11,369 nt of DNA from an uncultured Lachnospiraceae bacterium (GTDB lineage: Bacteria > Bacillota > Clostridia > Lachnospirales > Lachnospiraceae): NCBI GenBank assembly GCA_947628025.1, contig CANQYH010000081.1:1-11369 (forward strand), given 5' to 3'. Under the pieces are notes generated by a model. The model was not told the DNA's origin and ran no database searches. It worked only from the letters and a program-made list of their open reading frames with translations. Below, piece after piece: positions 1-6,786 of this stretch. Both the position numbers and the translations under genes were made by a program. Within the stretch, counting starts at the first letter, position 1. Each line of letters opens with the position of its first letter.

Positions 1-1
1 G

Positions 2-1021
2 GAAGTGCCGGAGGCGGCGCGCAGGCTGATGGAGGCGTTCTGGCCGGGACCCTTGACGATGATCTTTGCGAAAAGCAGGATCGTACCTTATGGGACGACG
101 GGAGGACTGGAAACGGTGGCGGTGCGGATGCCCAGCGACCGGATCGCGAACCGGCTGATCGCGCTGGCGGGAGTGCCGGTAGCTGCGCCCAGCGCCAATA
201 CGTCGGGGCGGCCCAGCCCGACGGCGGCGGATCATGTGATACAGGATATGAACGGAAAGATCGAGATGATATTGGACGGCGGACCGGTGGGGATCGGCGT
301 GGAGTCTACGATCGTGGATGTGACCGGGCCGGTGCCGGTGCTGCTGCGTCCAGGCGCGGTGACGATGGAGATGCTGCGGGATGCGGTGGGCCGGGTGGAG
401 ATCGATCCGGCGATCGTGGGTCCTATGGCGGTGGATGCAAAGCCGAAAGCGCCGGGGATGAAATACCGGCATTACGCGCCGAAAGCCAATTTGATCCTGG
501 TGGAGGAGCGGAAAGCACCGGGGCCGAATCCTCGTGCGGAGAAAGACCGCGCTGCGATGGAAACGGATTCTGACGGTGAGGGACGGTTCGTGCCGGAACT
601 GCTTCCTGCGGCGGGAGAGGAATGCAGACCGAGATTGACCCCGGATATGGAAAGCGCCGGGGAAGACGCCTGCCGGGATCGGGCAGTCAGCCCTGCCGTT
701 GTCGCCGGGATCAACCGGCTGGCGCAGCGGGATACGGCGGCCGGAAAGCGCGTCGGGATCCTTTGCACCGACGAAACGAAAGATGCTTACTCTTGCGGTA
801 TCGTCCGCAGCGCAGGTATGCGCAGGCAGGAGGAGACCATTGCCCACAGCCTGTTCGCGGTGCTGCGGGAGTTCGACGATCTGGCGGCGGACGTCATCTA
901 TTCGGAAAGTTTTGCCAGGGATCATCTGGGACAGGCGATCATGAACCGTTTGACGAAAGCGGCCGGTTACCAGATCATTTACGTCGATGAGAAAGGAGAA
1001 GCGCAGCATGGCGGAGAATAA
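2..1021 (+). CDS. sua5: Threonylcarbamoyl-AMP synthase, Sua5/YrdC/YwlC family (5' end missing)
   Basis: Makes threonylcarbamoyl-AMP from threonine, bicarbonate and ATP, the first step of the t6A modification at position 37 of ANN-decoding tRNAs; cytoplasmic. The frame is already open at the window edge, so the true start lies outside; by comparison with B. subtilis YwlC (about 346 residues) roughly 95 N-terminal residues are missing. Counting from the GTG at 5, the YrdC domain shows WPGPLT (13-18), APSANTSGRPSPT (61-73), GVESTIVD (98-105) and LLRPGA (113-118). The interdomain linker motif KYRHYAP (153-159) separates full Sua5 from short TsaC. The C-terminal Sua5 domain follows (GKRVGIL, ETIAHSLFAVLREFD, GQAIMNRL). 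Odd: about 60 residues (roughly 168-230), acidic and proline/arginine-rich, sit between LILVEE and the Sua5 domain, where the family normally has a short link. The stop overlaps the next gene by 14 bases. Family assignment is secure. Confidence 0.94.
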   Translation, partial: EVPEAARRLMEAFWPGPLTMIFAKSRIVPYGTTGGLETVAVRMPSDRIANRLIALAGVPVAAPSANTSGRPSPTAADHVIQDMNGKIEMILDGGPVGIGVESTIVDVTGPVPVLLRPGAVTMEMLRDAVGRVEIDPAIVGPMAVDAKPKAPGMKYRHYAPKANLILVEERKAPGPNPRAEKDRAAMETDSDGEGRFVPELLPAAGEECRPRLTPDMESAGEDACRDRAVSPAVVAGINRLAQRDTAAGKRVGILCTDETKDAYSCGIVRSAGMRRQEETIAHSLFAVLREFDDLAADVIYSESFARDHLGQAIMNRLTKAAGYQIIYVDEKGEAQHGGE

Positions 1022-1508
1022 AAAGCGAACCGATTATATTTCATGGGACGAATATTTTATGGGCGTGGCGGAATTGTCCGGGAAACGCTCCAAAGATCCC
1101 AGTACCCAGGTAGGCTGCTGCATCGTCAGCGCGGACAATAAAATCCTTTCCATGGGCTACAATGGGTTCCCGATGGGCTGTTCGGATGATGAGTTCCCCT
1201 GGAGTAAGGACAATTCGGAGGAGGATCCCTATAACGCCAAATATTTGTATGTGACCCACAGCGAGCTGAACGCGATCCTGAACTATCGGGGCGGCAGCCT
1301 GGAGGGAAGCAAGATGTATGTGACGCTGTTTCCCTGCAATGAGTGCGCCAAGGCGATCATTCAGGCGGGGATCAAGACGATCATTTATGCGGACGATAAA
1401 TATGCCGGGACTCCCGGAGTGCGCGCGTCCAAGCGGATGCTGAACGCGGCGGGTGTCCGGTATTATCAATATGAAGCGACGGGCCGGGTCGTGAAGATCC
1501 AGGTCTGA
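1008..1508 (+). CDS. Deoxycytidylate (dCMP) deaminase
   Basis: Zinc-dependent deamination of dCMP to dUMP, feeding thymidylate synthesis; cytoplasmic. The start is placed at 1008 (MAENKK, 166 residues) rather than the in-frame ATG at 987, because AAAGGAG at 992-998 lies nine bases before it. Zinc and catalytic residues are visible: H84 and E86 in THSELNAIL, and C110 and C113 in LFPCNECAKAIIQAGI. The catalytic motif reads HSE where most members have HAE; the Zn ligand His and the proton-shuttling Glu are kept, so activity is expected. The PCNECAK segment and overall layout resemble the eukaryotic/phage DCTD type more than short ComEB proteins. It overlaps the end of sua5 and so is probably co-transcribed and translationally coupled. 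The function is confident; allosteric control by dCTP/dTTP, known for the family, cannot be judged here. Confidence 0.95.
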   Translation: MAENKKRTDYISWDEYFMGVAELSGKRSKDPSTQVGCCIVSADNKILSMGYNGFPMGCSDDEFPWSKDNSEEDPYNAKYLYVTHSELNAILNYRGGSLEGSKMYVTLFPCNECAKAIIQAGIKTIIYADDKYAGTPGVRASKRMLNAAGVRYYQYEATGRVVKIQV

Positions 1509-1553
1509 AAGGTGCGGCGCGGATAAACGCCGTTGGAGGAATGGAGAAAGGGT

Positions 1554-2273
1554 ATGCTGCCGAATTCTTATGTGGCGGTCGATGTCGAGACTACCGGTCT
1601 GGATCCGAAGACGGATAAGATCATCGAAATCGCCGCGGTGAAAGCGCTGGACGGCCGGGTCGTGGAGGAGAAAGCCACTCTGGTAAATCCGGGCCGGGAG
1701 CTGCCGGGAGAGATATGCAGGCTGACCGGCATCAGCGACGAGATGCTGAAAGACGCGCCGGACATCGGGAGCGTCATTGGGGAATACGTGGGATTTTGCG
1801 AGGGGCTGCCGATCCTGGGACACAATATCCGCTTTGATCACAGTTTTTTGAAGCGGGCGGCGGTCAACCATGATCTGCTTTTCGATAAGCAGGGATTCGA
1901 TACGCTGAAGCTGTGCCGCAGGTATATGCCCAGAGAGATGAGCAAAAGTCTGGGTTCGGCCTGTGCGTACTATCAGGTTCCGCTGAATACGGCCCATCGC
2001 GCTCTGGGGGATGCCAGAGCCGCTCATGAATTGTATCAGACTTTGAAACAACGGTACGGGGAGCAGGAACCGGAGGCATTTGTACCGTTTGACCTGATAT
2101 ACAGGACGAAAAAGGAGCAGCCGGCGACAAAAAGACAAAAAGAAGTCTTGCAGGAATTGATAAAATATCATAAAATAAATCTAACTGTGCAGATAGAGAC
2201 ATTATCCAGAAACGAAGTTTCTCGATTGACGGATAAAATCATATCTCAGTACGGAAGAATAGTAAAGAGGTGA
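1554..2273 (+). CDS. DnaQ-like 3'-5' exonuclease (DEDDh), Pol III epsilon type
   Basis: Predicted 3'-5' exonuclease of the DnaQ/epsilon superfamily. All five DEDDh residues are present, numbering from the ATG at 1554: D10 and E12 in VAVDVETTGLD, D95 in GHNIRFDHSFL, and H148 and D153 in HRALGDARAAHELY. That start gives 239 residues; a GGAG at 1543-1546 sits seven bases upstream. A TTG at 1533 is in frame but has no ribosome site and adds only seven unconserved residues. The fold ends near residue 170. Residues 190-239 form a separate charged helical module (ATKRQKEVLQELIKYHKI, then SRNEVSRLTDKII) resembling the small TxxQ/EAS helical add-on found on some DNA-associated proteins; this likeness is from memory. 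Its coding DNA is clearly AT-richer than the exonuclease part. The protein could act in proofreading, repair or RNA end trimming; the sequence does not decide. Confidence 0.88.
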   Translation: MLPNSYVAVDVETTGLDPKTDKIIEIAAVKALDGRVVEEKATLVNPGRELPGEICRLTGISDEMLKDAPDIGSVIGEYVGFCEGLPILGHNIRFDHSFLKRAAVNHDLLFDKQGFDTLKLCRRYMPREMSKSLGSACAYYQVPLNTAHRALGDARAAHELYQTLKQRYGEQEPEAFVPFDLIYRTKKEQPATKRQKEVLQELIKYHKINLTVQIETLSRNEVSRLTDKIISQYGRIVKR

Positions 2274-2278
2274 GTACA

Positions 2279-2389
2279 TTGTTCGATTTTAATAATAAAA
2301 AGACGAAAAAGATCGTATCGTCCATTATCGTGATCCTGCTGGTGCTGGCGATGGTGGCTCCTATGGTGCTTGGGTCTTTGCGTTTCTGA
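2279..2389 (+). CDS. 36-residue single-pass membrane peptide
   Basis: A small open frame starting at TTG 2279 and ending at TGA 2387-2389, six bases after the exonuclease gene. An AGAGGTG ribosome site lies at 2266-2272, about six bases before the TTG. The peptide has a charged, lysine-rich N-terminus (FDFNNKKTKK) followed by one long hydrophobic stretch (IVSSIIVILLVLAMVAPMVL) and a short polar end: the layout of a membrane miniprotein with its N-terminus inside. Length and layout recall Prli42-type stressosome-anchoring miniproteins of Firmicutes and similar unnamed Lachnospiraceae peptides, but I cannot claim orthology. It lies 55 bases before a secreted VanW protein, so a cell-envelope role is a reasonable guess. 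Codon choice fits the neighbouring genes. Confidence 0.7.
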   Translation: MFDFNNKKTKKIVSSIIVILLVLAMVAPMVLGSLRF

Positions 2390-2444
2390 GACGGTTTGTA
2401 AACGAGAGAGAAGAGAATAAAAGCTGCGGGGTTGAGGAAAGATT

Positions 2445-4229
2445 ATGAAAAAAACGGTGAGGATAGCGGGGCTGGCCGTCGTTTTATGCGGTTTGCTTTT
2501 GTGCGCTCCGCCGGACAGTCTGGCGGCGATCCCGAAAGGTCTGTCTGTGGGCGGGCAGGAGCTGGGCGGACTGGAACCGGAAGAGGCCCGGCAGAAGATC
2601 GAGGATTATGTGGCTTCGATGGCTGCGCAGACGGTGACCCTGGAAGTAGCCGGATATGAGATCCAGACGACCGCCGCGGAGCTTGGTTTCAGCTGGCAGA
2701 ACCCGGACGTCGTGACGGAGGTGACGGCGGGCTACGACGAGGGCAATGTGATCGAACGTTATATCCGGGAAAAAGACCTGGAGATGTCGCCGGTAGACGC
2801 GGAGCTGGAGTTTGTGATCGACAGCGACGTGGTCGATGATTTCGTGAACAGAAAGTGCCGGCCGCTGATCGGTGGGCCGGTAGACGGAAGCATCACCCGG
2901 GTGGACGGCGAATTTGTCATAACGCCCTCGGAGGACGGGCTGGTCGTGGATATGGGAACGACCGGAGACCGTCTGGACCGGGCGCTGGCTCAAGGGCTGA
3001 CGGAGCCGGTGGTAGTGGAAGCGGAGGTGACCGTTTCCCGGCCGGAGATCACGACGGAGATGCTGGCTACGATTCAGGATGTGCTGGGGACGTATACGAC
3101 GAATTATAATCCCGGCAATAAGAGCCGGGTGACGAACCTGTCGGTGGCCACTGAGAAGATCAACGGGGCTCTGCTGATGCCGGGAGAGATGCTTTCCGGA
3201 TACGAATGTATGGCGCCGCTGACAGCGGAAAACGGTTATATGGACGGCCCCTCGATTGAAAACGGACGTATCGTGGATTCGATCGGCGGGGGCGTCTGCC
3301 AGGTGACGAGCACGCTTTACAATGCGGCGCTTTTCGCGGAGCTGGATATTACGCAGCGGCAGAATCATTCGATGGTCGTGGCGTATGTTCCGCCTGCGAT
3401 GGATTCCGCGATCGCGGGTACTTATAAAGATATTAAGTTTGTCAATCCCTACGATACGCCGATCTATATAGAGGGCGTGATGGAAAACGGCGTGCTGACC
3501 TTTACGATCTACGGGAAAGAGACGCGGCCGGCGAACCGTACTTTGAAATTTGTATCGGAGAGTCTGGGGACGATCGAATTGCCGCCGGTGTATCAGACCG
3601 ACCCGTCGCTGGCTCCCGGCCAGCAGGTGCTGGTCGAGGCGGGCCACAGCGGGATGCGGGCGCGGCTCTGGAAATATGTGTACGAAGACGGCAAGCAGGT
3701 GGAAAAGAAGATTCTCCATACGGATGAATATACCGCTTCCGCGGCAGTGTATCGGGTAGGGCCGTCAGAGACGGCGGAGGTGTCCGCGGATCCGGCGCAG
3801 GAGACGAGCGGCGGGACGGAAACTGGTTCGGAAGAGGCGGCGGCCAACGAGACGGAAGCTGGTTCGGAGGAAACGGCGGCCGATGAGGCTGGGACTGTTC
3901 CGGAGGAGAACACGGCGGATGCGCCGCAGAACGAGGACGGAGAAGACCTGGCGCAGGCGGAAAGCGCCGCCGGAGAAACGACGGGGGCCGGCGTGCCGGA
4001 GGAAACGGGAACCGGGGAAGACACCGGAGCCGGGGTACCGCCGGAAACGGAGGGAGAACGTTCGGCAGAAGCTGCGGCCGCGGAAACGACCGGCGGAGAG
4101 CAGGATCCGGAGACGACAGCCGCGGCAGAGACGGAAGCTGCGGCCGCGGAAACAGGACCTGCCGCAGCGGAGACAGTTTCCGCAGAGACGGAACCGGCCG
4201 CGGCAGAAATGGAATCTCCTGCCGCATAG
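2445..4229 (+). CDS. Secreted VanW-family protein with G5-like domain and long acidic Ala/Glu/Thr tail
   Basis: 594 residues, predicted to be exported and linked to the cell wall. The ATG at 2445 follows GAGGAAA at 2434-2440. Residues 1-28 are a Sec signal peptide (KK, hydrophobic core, SLAA cleavage region). Residues about 29-200 match the peptidoglycan-binding-4-like repeats seen before VanW domains (the GLEPEEARQKIEDYV and FVITPSEDGLVVDM segments). Residues about 228-345 are the VanW domain, with the hallmark GGGVCQVTSTLYNAAL (281-296, C285) and HSMVVAYVPP. Residues about 365-437 look like a G5 domain. From about 440 to the end the chain is low complexity (Glu, Ala, Thr, Gly, Pro), with two 12-residue tandem repeats and several TGAGVPEET-type units, probably a wall-spanning or flexible tail. 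VanW has no firmly established biochemical role. No sortase motif ends the protein. After the stop the same frame keeps similar composition (see findings). Confidence 0.92.
   Translation: MKKTVRIAGLAVVLCGLLLCAPPDSLAAIPKGLSVGGQELGGLEPEEARQKIEDYVASMAAQTVTLEVAGYEIQTTAAELGFSWQNPDVVTEVTAGYDEGNVIERYIREKDLEMSPVDAELEFVIDSDVVDDFVNRKCRPLIGGPVDGSITRVDGEFVITPSEDGLVVDMGTTGDRLDRALAQGLTEPVVVEAEVTVSRPEITTEMLATIQDVLGTYTTNYNPGNKSRVTNLSVATEKINGALLMPGEMLSGYECMAPLTAENGYMDGPSIENGRIVDSIGGGVCQVTSTLYNAALFAELDITQRQNHSMVVAYVPPAMDSAIAGTYKDIKFVNPYDTPIYIEGVMENGVLTFTIYGKETRPANRTLKFVSESLGTIELPPVYQTDPSLAPGQQVLVEAGHSGMRARLWKYVYEDGKQVEKKILHTDEYTASAAVYRVGPSETAEVSADPAQETSGGTETGSEEAAANETEAGSEETAADEAGTVPEENTADAPQNEDGEDLAQAESAAGETTGAGVPEETGTGEDTGAGVPPETEGERSAEAAAAETTGGEQDPETTAAAETEAAAAETGPAAAETVSAETEPAAAEMESPAA
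3816..3887 (+). repeat. Two tandem 36-base coding repeats in the VanW tail
   Basis: Positions 3816-3851 and 3852-3887 are adjacent near-identical 36-base units encoding TETGSEEAAANE and TEAGSEETAADE; a weaker third unit follows. Farther on, an exact 20-base repeat occurs at 4068-4087 and 4134-4153 (beginning GAAGCTGCGG). These in-frame repeats suggest the tail grows and shrinks by slippage or unequal recombination. Confidence 0.85.
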
Positions 4230-4496
4230 GCGGGATATGCTGAAGCATAGACAGAGCCGGCCGCAGCGGTGATAGGATATGGTTCATGGCGGCAATGGAA
4301 ACCATACGGCTGGAGTTTACGGGGACATGATGAAGAGCCGATGGGAAGCCGGGGACTCTCGTAAGAGTATAAAAGGATTTCGGAAAGCGTTGGCGCGAGG
4401 CGGAACTGCCGCAGCGTAGCGGCGAATATCCGGCCAGAGAAAAGGAACTGCAGTACCGCGGACCTCCGGATCGATTTCCGGGCAGCGAGGCAAAGA
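4230..4496. other. 267-base gap between the VanW and AIRS-C genes
   Basis: No convincing gene. The VanW reading frame continues past its TAG (4227-4229) to a second TAG at 4248-4250 and a TAA at 4362-4364. The stretch between them still reads like the tail at first (TEPAAAV). After 4364 the same frame is open into the next gene but has no start before 4497. Small perfect hairpins occur at 4355-4368 (ACTCT, loop CGTA, AGAGT) and 4408-4423 (GCCGC, loop AGCGTA, GCGGC). Neither has a T-run, so neither is a classical terminator. No consensus promoter stands out. Confidence 0.6.
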
Positions 4497-5087
4497 ATGA
4501 TGAGACGGATCGAACGGAAAAATCGGGGCGGATTCCTGCCGGGACAGGAACTGGTCATAGCCGGGTATGCCGGATGGGAGGGCTCCAGCCGGATCGCCCT
4601 GCTGCGGGCCGGGGAGCTGAGCCGCTGGTTTTCGGACGGATTTATCAGAGAACAGCAGCAGGCATATACGGAGGCGGACCGCGGCGTATGCGATTGGGAG
4701 GCCCTGGGCGCCTCCGAATGGGAAGAAGCGGGAGAGGGCGGTGTCTATACCGCCCTTTGGACACTCTCCGGAGCCCACGGACGGGGTTTTTGTGTGGATC
4801 TGCGGCGTATTCCGGTGAAGCAGGGGACCATAGAGATCTGCGAGCGCTATGGTCTGAACCCCTACCGGCTGCTTTCCGGCGGCTGTACGGTATTGGCCGC
4901 GGATCATGGCTTCTTGCTGACGGAACGGCTGCGGCAGCAGGGGGTACCGGCCCGGACGGTCGGCTATGTGCGGCCGGATATCGTGCGGGAGGTCGTCTGC
5001 GGAGAGACGCGCGGTTTTATGGAACGGCCGCGGGAGGATGAATTGTATAAAATAACAGGTCCCCGCGATCTGAAGCAGGAGGAATAA
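4497..5087 (+). CDS. Standalone AIR-synthase-related C-terminal domain protein (HypE/PurM/ThiL superfamily)
   Basis: 196 residues. The C-terminal two thirds match the AIRS_C fold of HypE/AIR-synthase-like proteins: AGEGGVYTALWTL (78-90) corresponds to the family's VTEGGIxGALWEM, followed by DLRRIPVKQGTIEICERYGLNPY (101-123), LLSGGCTVLAA (125-135) and PREDELYKI (178-186). The usual N-terminal ATP-binding AIRS domain (about 150 residues, with its acidic Mg/ATP loop) is absent. Residues 1-60 show only the short lead-in (PGQELVIAGYAGWEGSSRIA) that normally follows that domain. The reading frame is intact, with no upstream remnant. The start is ATG 4497 (or the adjacent 4500), with a weak GAGG at 4487-4490. 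It lies four bases before an Lrp regulator and an aminotransferase, so it may bind a ligand or regulate amino-acid metabolism. Without the ATP site, normal AIRS catalysis is unlikely. Family placement is from remembered motifs. Confidence 0.78.
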   Translation: MMRRIERKNRGGFLPGQELVIAGYAGWEGSSRIALLRAGELSRWFSDGFIREQQQAYTEADRGVCDWEALGASEWEEAGEGGVYTALWTLSGAHGRGFCVDLRRIPVKQGTIEICERYGLNPYRLLSGGCTVLAADHGFLLTERLRQQGVPARTVGYVRPDIVREVVCGETRGFMERPREDELYKITGPRDLKQEE

Positions 5088-5091
5088 AGAA

Positions 5092-5574
5092 ATGAGAGAA
5101 AAGATTTTAACCATTCTGGAAAAAAATGCGCGGATCGATATCCGGGATCTGGCGGTCTTGCTGGGTGAAAGCGAAGTGGCCGTGGCCAATGAGATCGCGC
5201 AGATGGAGAAAGAGCATATCATTTGCGGGTACCATACGCTGATCAACTGGGACAATACCTCCCAGGAAAAGGTGATGGCTCTGATCGAGGTGAAAGTGAC
5301 GCCCCAGAGAGGCATGGGCTTTGATAAGATCGCCGAGCGGATCTATCAGTACAGCGAGGTCAGCGCGGTATATCTGATGTCCGGCGCTTATGATTTTACC
5401 GTATTTATCGAGGGAAAGACCATGAAAGAGGTCGCGCTGTTCGTATCCAGCAAACTGTCGACGTTGGATTCCGTGCTGAGCACCGCGACGCATTTTGTAT
5501 TGAAGAAATACAAAGACCACGGGACGGCGCTGGTGGAGGAGATTCATGACGAAAGGATGCTGGTGACTCCATGA
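5092..5574 (+). CDS. Lrp/AsnC-family transcriptional regulator
   Basis: 160 residues. Residues about 2-50 form the AsnC-type winged helix-turn-helix (ILTILEKNARIDIRDLAVLL, then VANEIAQMEKEHIICGYHTL). Residues about 60-142 form the RAM/AsnC ligand-binding domain (VMALIEVKVTPQRG, VYLMSGAYDFTVFIEG). Members bind amino acids between RAM domains, assemble as dimers to octamers and control amino-acid genes. GGAGGA at 5079-5084, inside the end of the preceding gene, serves the ATG at 5092. Its stop overlaps the aminotransferase start as ATGA (5571-5574), so the regulator probably senses a substrate or product of that enzyme and controls this operon. No operator could be identified. The ligand is unknown. 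Confidence 0.93.
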   Translation: MREKILTILEKNARIDIRDLAVLLGESEVAVANEIAQMEKEHIICGYHTLINWDNTSQEKVMALIEVKVTPQRGMGFDKIAERIYQYSEVSAVYLMSGAYDFTVFIEGKTMKEVALFVSSKLSTLDSVLSTATHFVLKKYKDHGTALVEEIHDERMLVTP

Positions 5575-6752
5575 GAAGCCCATTATCAGAGACGATCGTA
5601 CAGATCGAACCCTCCGGCATCCGCAAATTTTTCGATATCGTCAGCGAGATGAAAGACGCGATCTCCCTGGGTGTGGGCGAGCCGGATTTCGATACGCCGT
5701 GGCATGTGCGGGAGGAGGGGATCTATTCCCTGGAAAAAGGCCGGACCGTCTATACCGCCAACGCGGGCCTGAAAGAACTGCGCCAGGAGATCTGCAACTA
5801 CCTGTACCGCCGTTATCATATGTCCTACCGGCCGGAGTCGGAGATTCTGGTGACCGTGGGCGGCAGCGAGGCCATCGATATCGCCCTGCGCGCCATGCTG
5901 GATCCCGGCGACGAGGTGCTGATCCCGCAGCCCTGCTTTGTTTCCTATGTGCCATGTACGATCCTGGCCGGAGGTAAGCCGGTCCCGATCGAACTGGAAG
6001 AAAAGGATCAATTTAAATTGACGCCGGAAAAGCTGCTGGAGAAGATCACGGACAAGAGCAAGATCCTGATCATGCCGTTCCCGAATAATCCTACCGGAGC
6101 GGTCATGCGGCGGGAAGAGCTGGAAAAGATCGCGCGGATCGTGATAGAAAAGGATCTGTTCGTGATATCGGACGAGATCTACTGCGAGCTGACGTTCGGG
6201 GAAGAGCGCCATGTGTCGATCGCATCTCTGCCGGGGATGAAAGAACGGACCGTGCTGATCAACGGGTTCTCCAAGTCTTACGCGATGACCGGCTGGCGGC
6301 TCGGATACGCGGCTGCTCCTAAGGTGATCCTGGCGCAGATGCTGAAGATCCATCAATTTGCGATCATGTGCGCCCCGTCGACCAGCCAGTATGCCGCCAT
6401 TGCCGCGCTTCGGGACGGCGACGGCGATGTGGAGATGATGCGGGAATCTTACGACCAGAGGCGGCGTTACGTGCTGCATGCGTTTGCGGAAATGGGGCTT
6501 TCATGCTTTGAGCCGGAAGGGGCTTTCTATGCGTTCCCCAGCGTGAAGCGCTTCGGGATGTCGTCGGATGAATTTGCCAACCGGTTCCTGCAGGAGGAAA
6601 AGGTGGCCGTGGTGCCGGGCAGCGCGTTCGGGGCCTGCGGCGACGGGTACCTGCGGGTTTCCTACGCCTATTCGCTCAAAAGTCTGAAAGAAGCCCTCGG
6701 GCGGATGGCCCGGTTCGTCGCGCGGCTGGATGGAGAGCGGGCGGGCCAGTGA
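5571..6752 (+). CDS. PLP-dependent class I/II aminotransferase (aspartate/aromatic type)
   Basis: 393 residues, the usual length for fold-type I aminotransferases; cytoplasmic. Transfers amino groups between an amino acid and a 2-oxo acid via pyridoxal phosphate. Visible PLP-site residues: N173 in PNNPTG (171-176), D201 and Y204 in ISDEIYCELTF, Schiff-base lysine K235 in SKSYAMTGWRLGY, and substrate-carboxylate arginine R362 in YLRVSYA. The N-terminal ISLGVGEPDFDTP is typical of the aspartate/PatA/aromatic (I-gamma) subgroup. Aspartate, aromatic and N-acetyl-diaminopimelate aminotransferases share these motifs, so the substrate cannot be assigned. The start overlaps the Lrp gene stop by four bases, indicating translational coupling; trmL follows after 34 bases. 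Confidence 0.95.
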   Translation: MRSPLSETIVQIEPSGIRKFFDIVSEMKDAISLGVGEPDFDTPWHVREEGIYSLEKGRTVYTANAGLKELRQEICNYLYRRYHMSYRPESEILVTVGGSEAIDIALRAMLDPGDEVLIPQPCFVSYVPCTILAGGKPVPIELEEKDQFKLTPEKLLEKITDKSKILIMPFPNNPTGAVMRREELEKIARIVIEKDLFVISDEIYCELTFGEERHVSIASLPGMKERTVLINGFSKSYAMTGWRLGYAAAPKVILAQMLKIHQFAIMCAPSTSQYAAIAALRDGDGDVEMMRESYDQRRRYVLHAFAEMGLSCFEPEGAFYAFPSVKRFGMSSDEFANRFLQEEKVAVVPGSAFGACGDGYLRVSYAYSLKSLKEALGRMARFVARLDGERAGQ

Positions 6753-6786
6753 AACGGCGGCGCGGGTGCGCGGAAAGGAGAACCCT

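Noticed and set aside
1041..2171. Long minus-strand open frame opposite the dCMP deaminase and exonuclease genes
   Set aside because: It lies antisense to two genes with full catalytic motifs; its protein is His/Arg/Pro-rich with no recognisable domain. GC-rich coding DNA often leaves the opposite strand open.
3502..4558. Minus-strand frames rich in Pro/Arg or Ser/Ala opposite the VanW tail
   Set aside because: The low complexity is simply the mirror of the GC-rich repeat tail.
4317..5315. 332-codon minus-strand frame across the AIRS-C and Lrp genes
   Set aside because: Antisense to genes with clear family motifs and spacing; no ribosome site and no recognisable domain.
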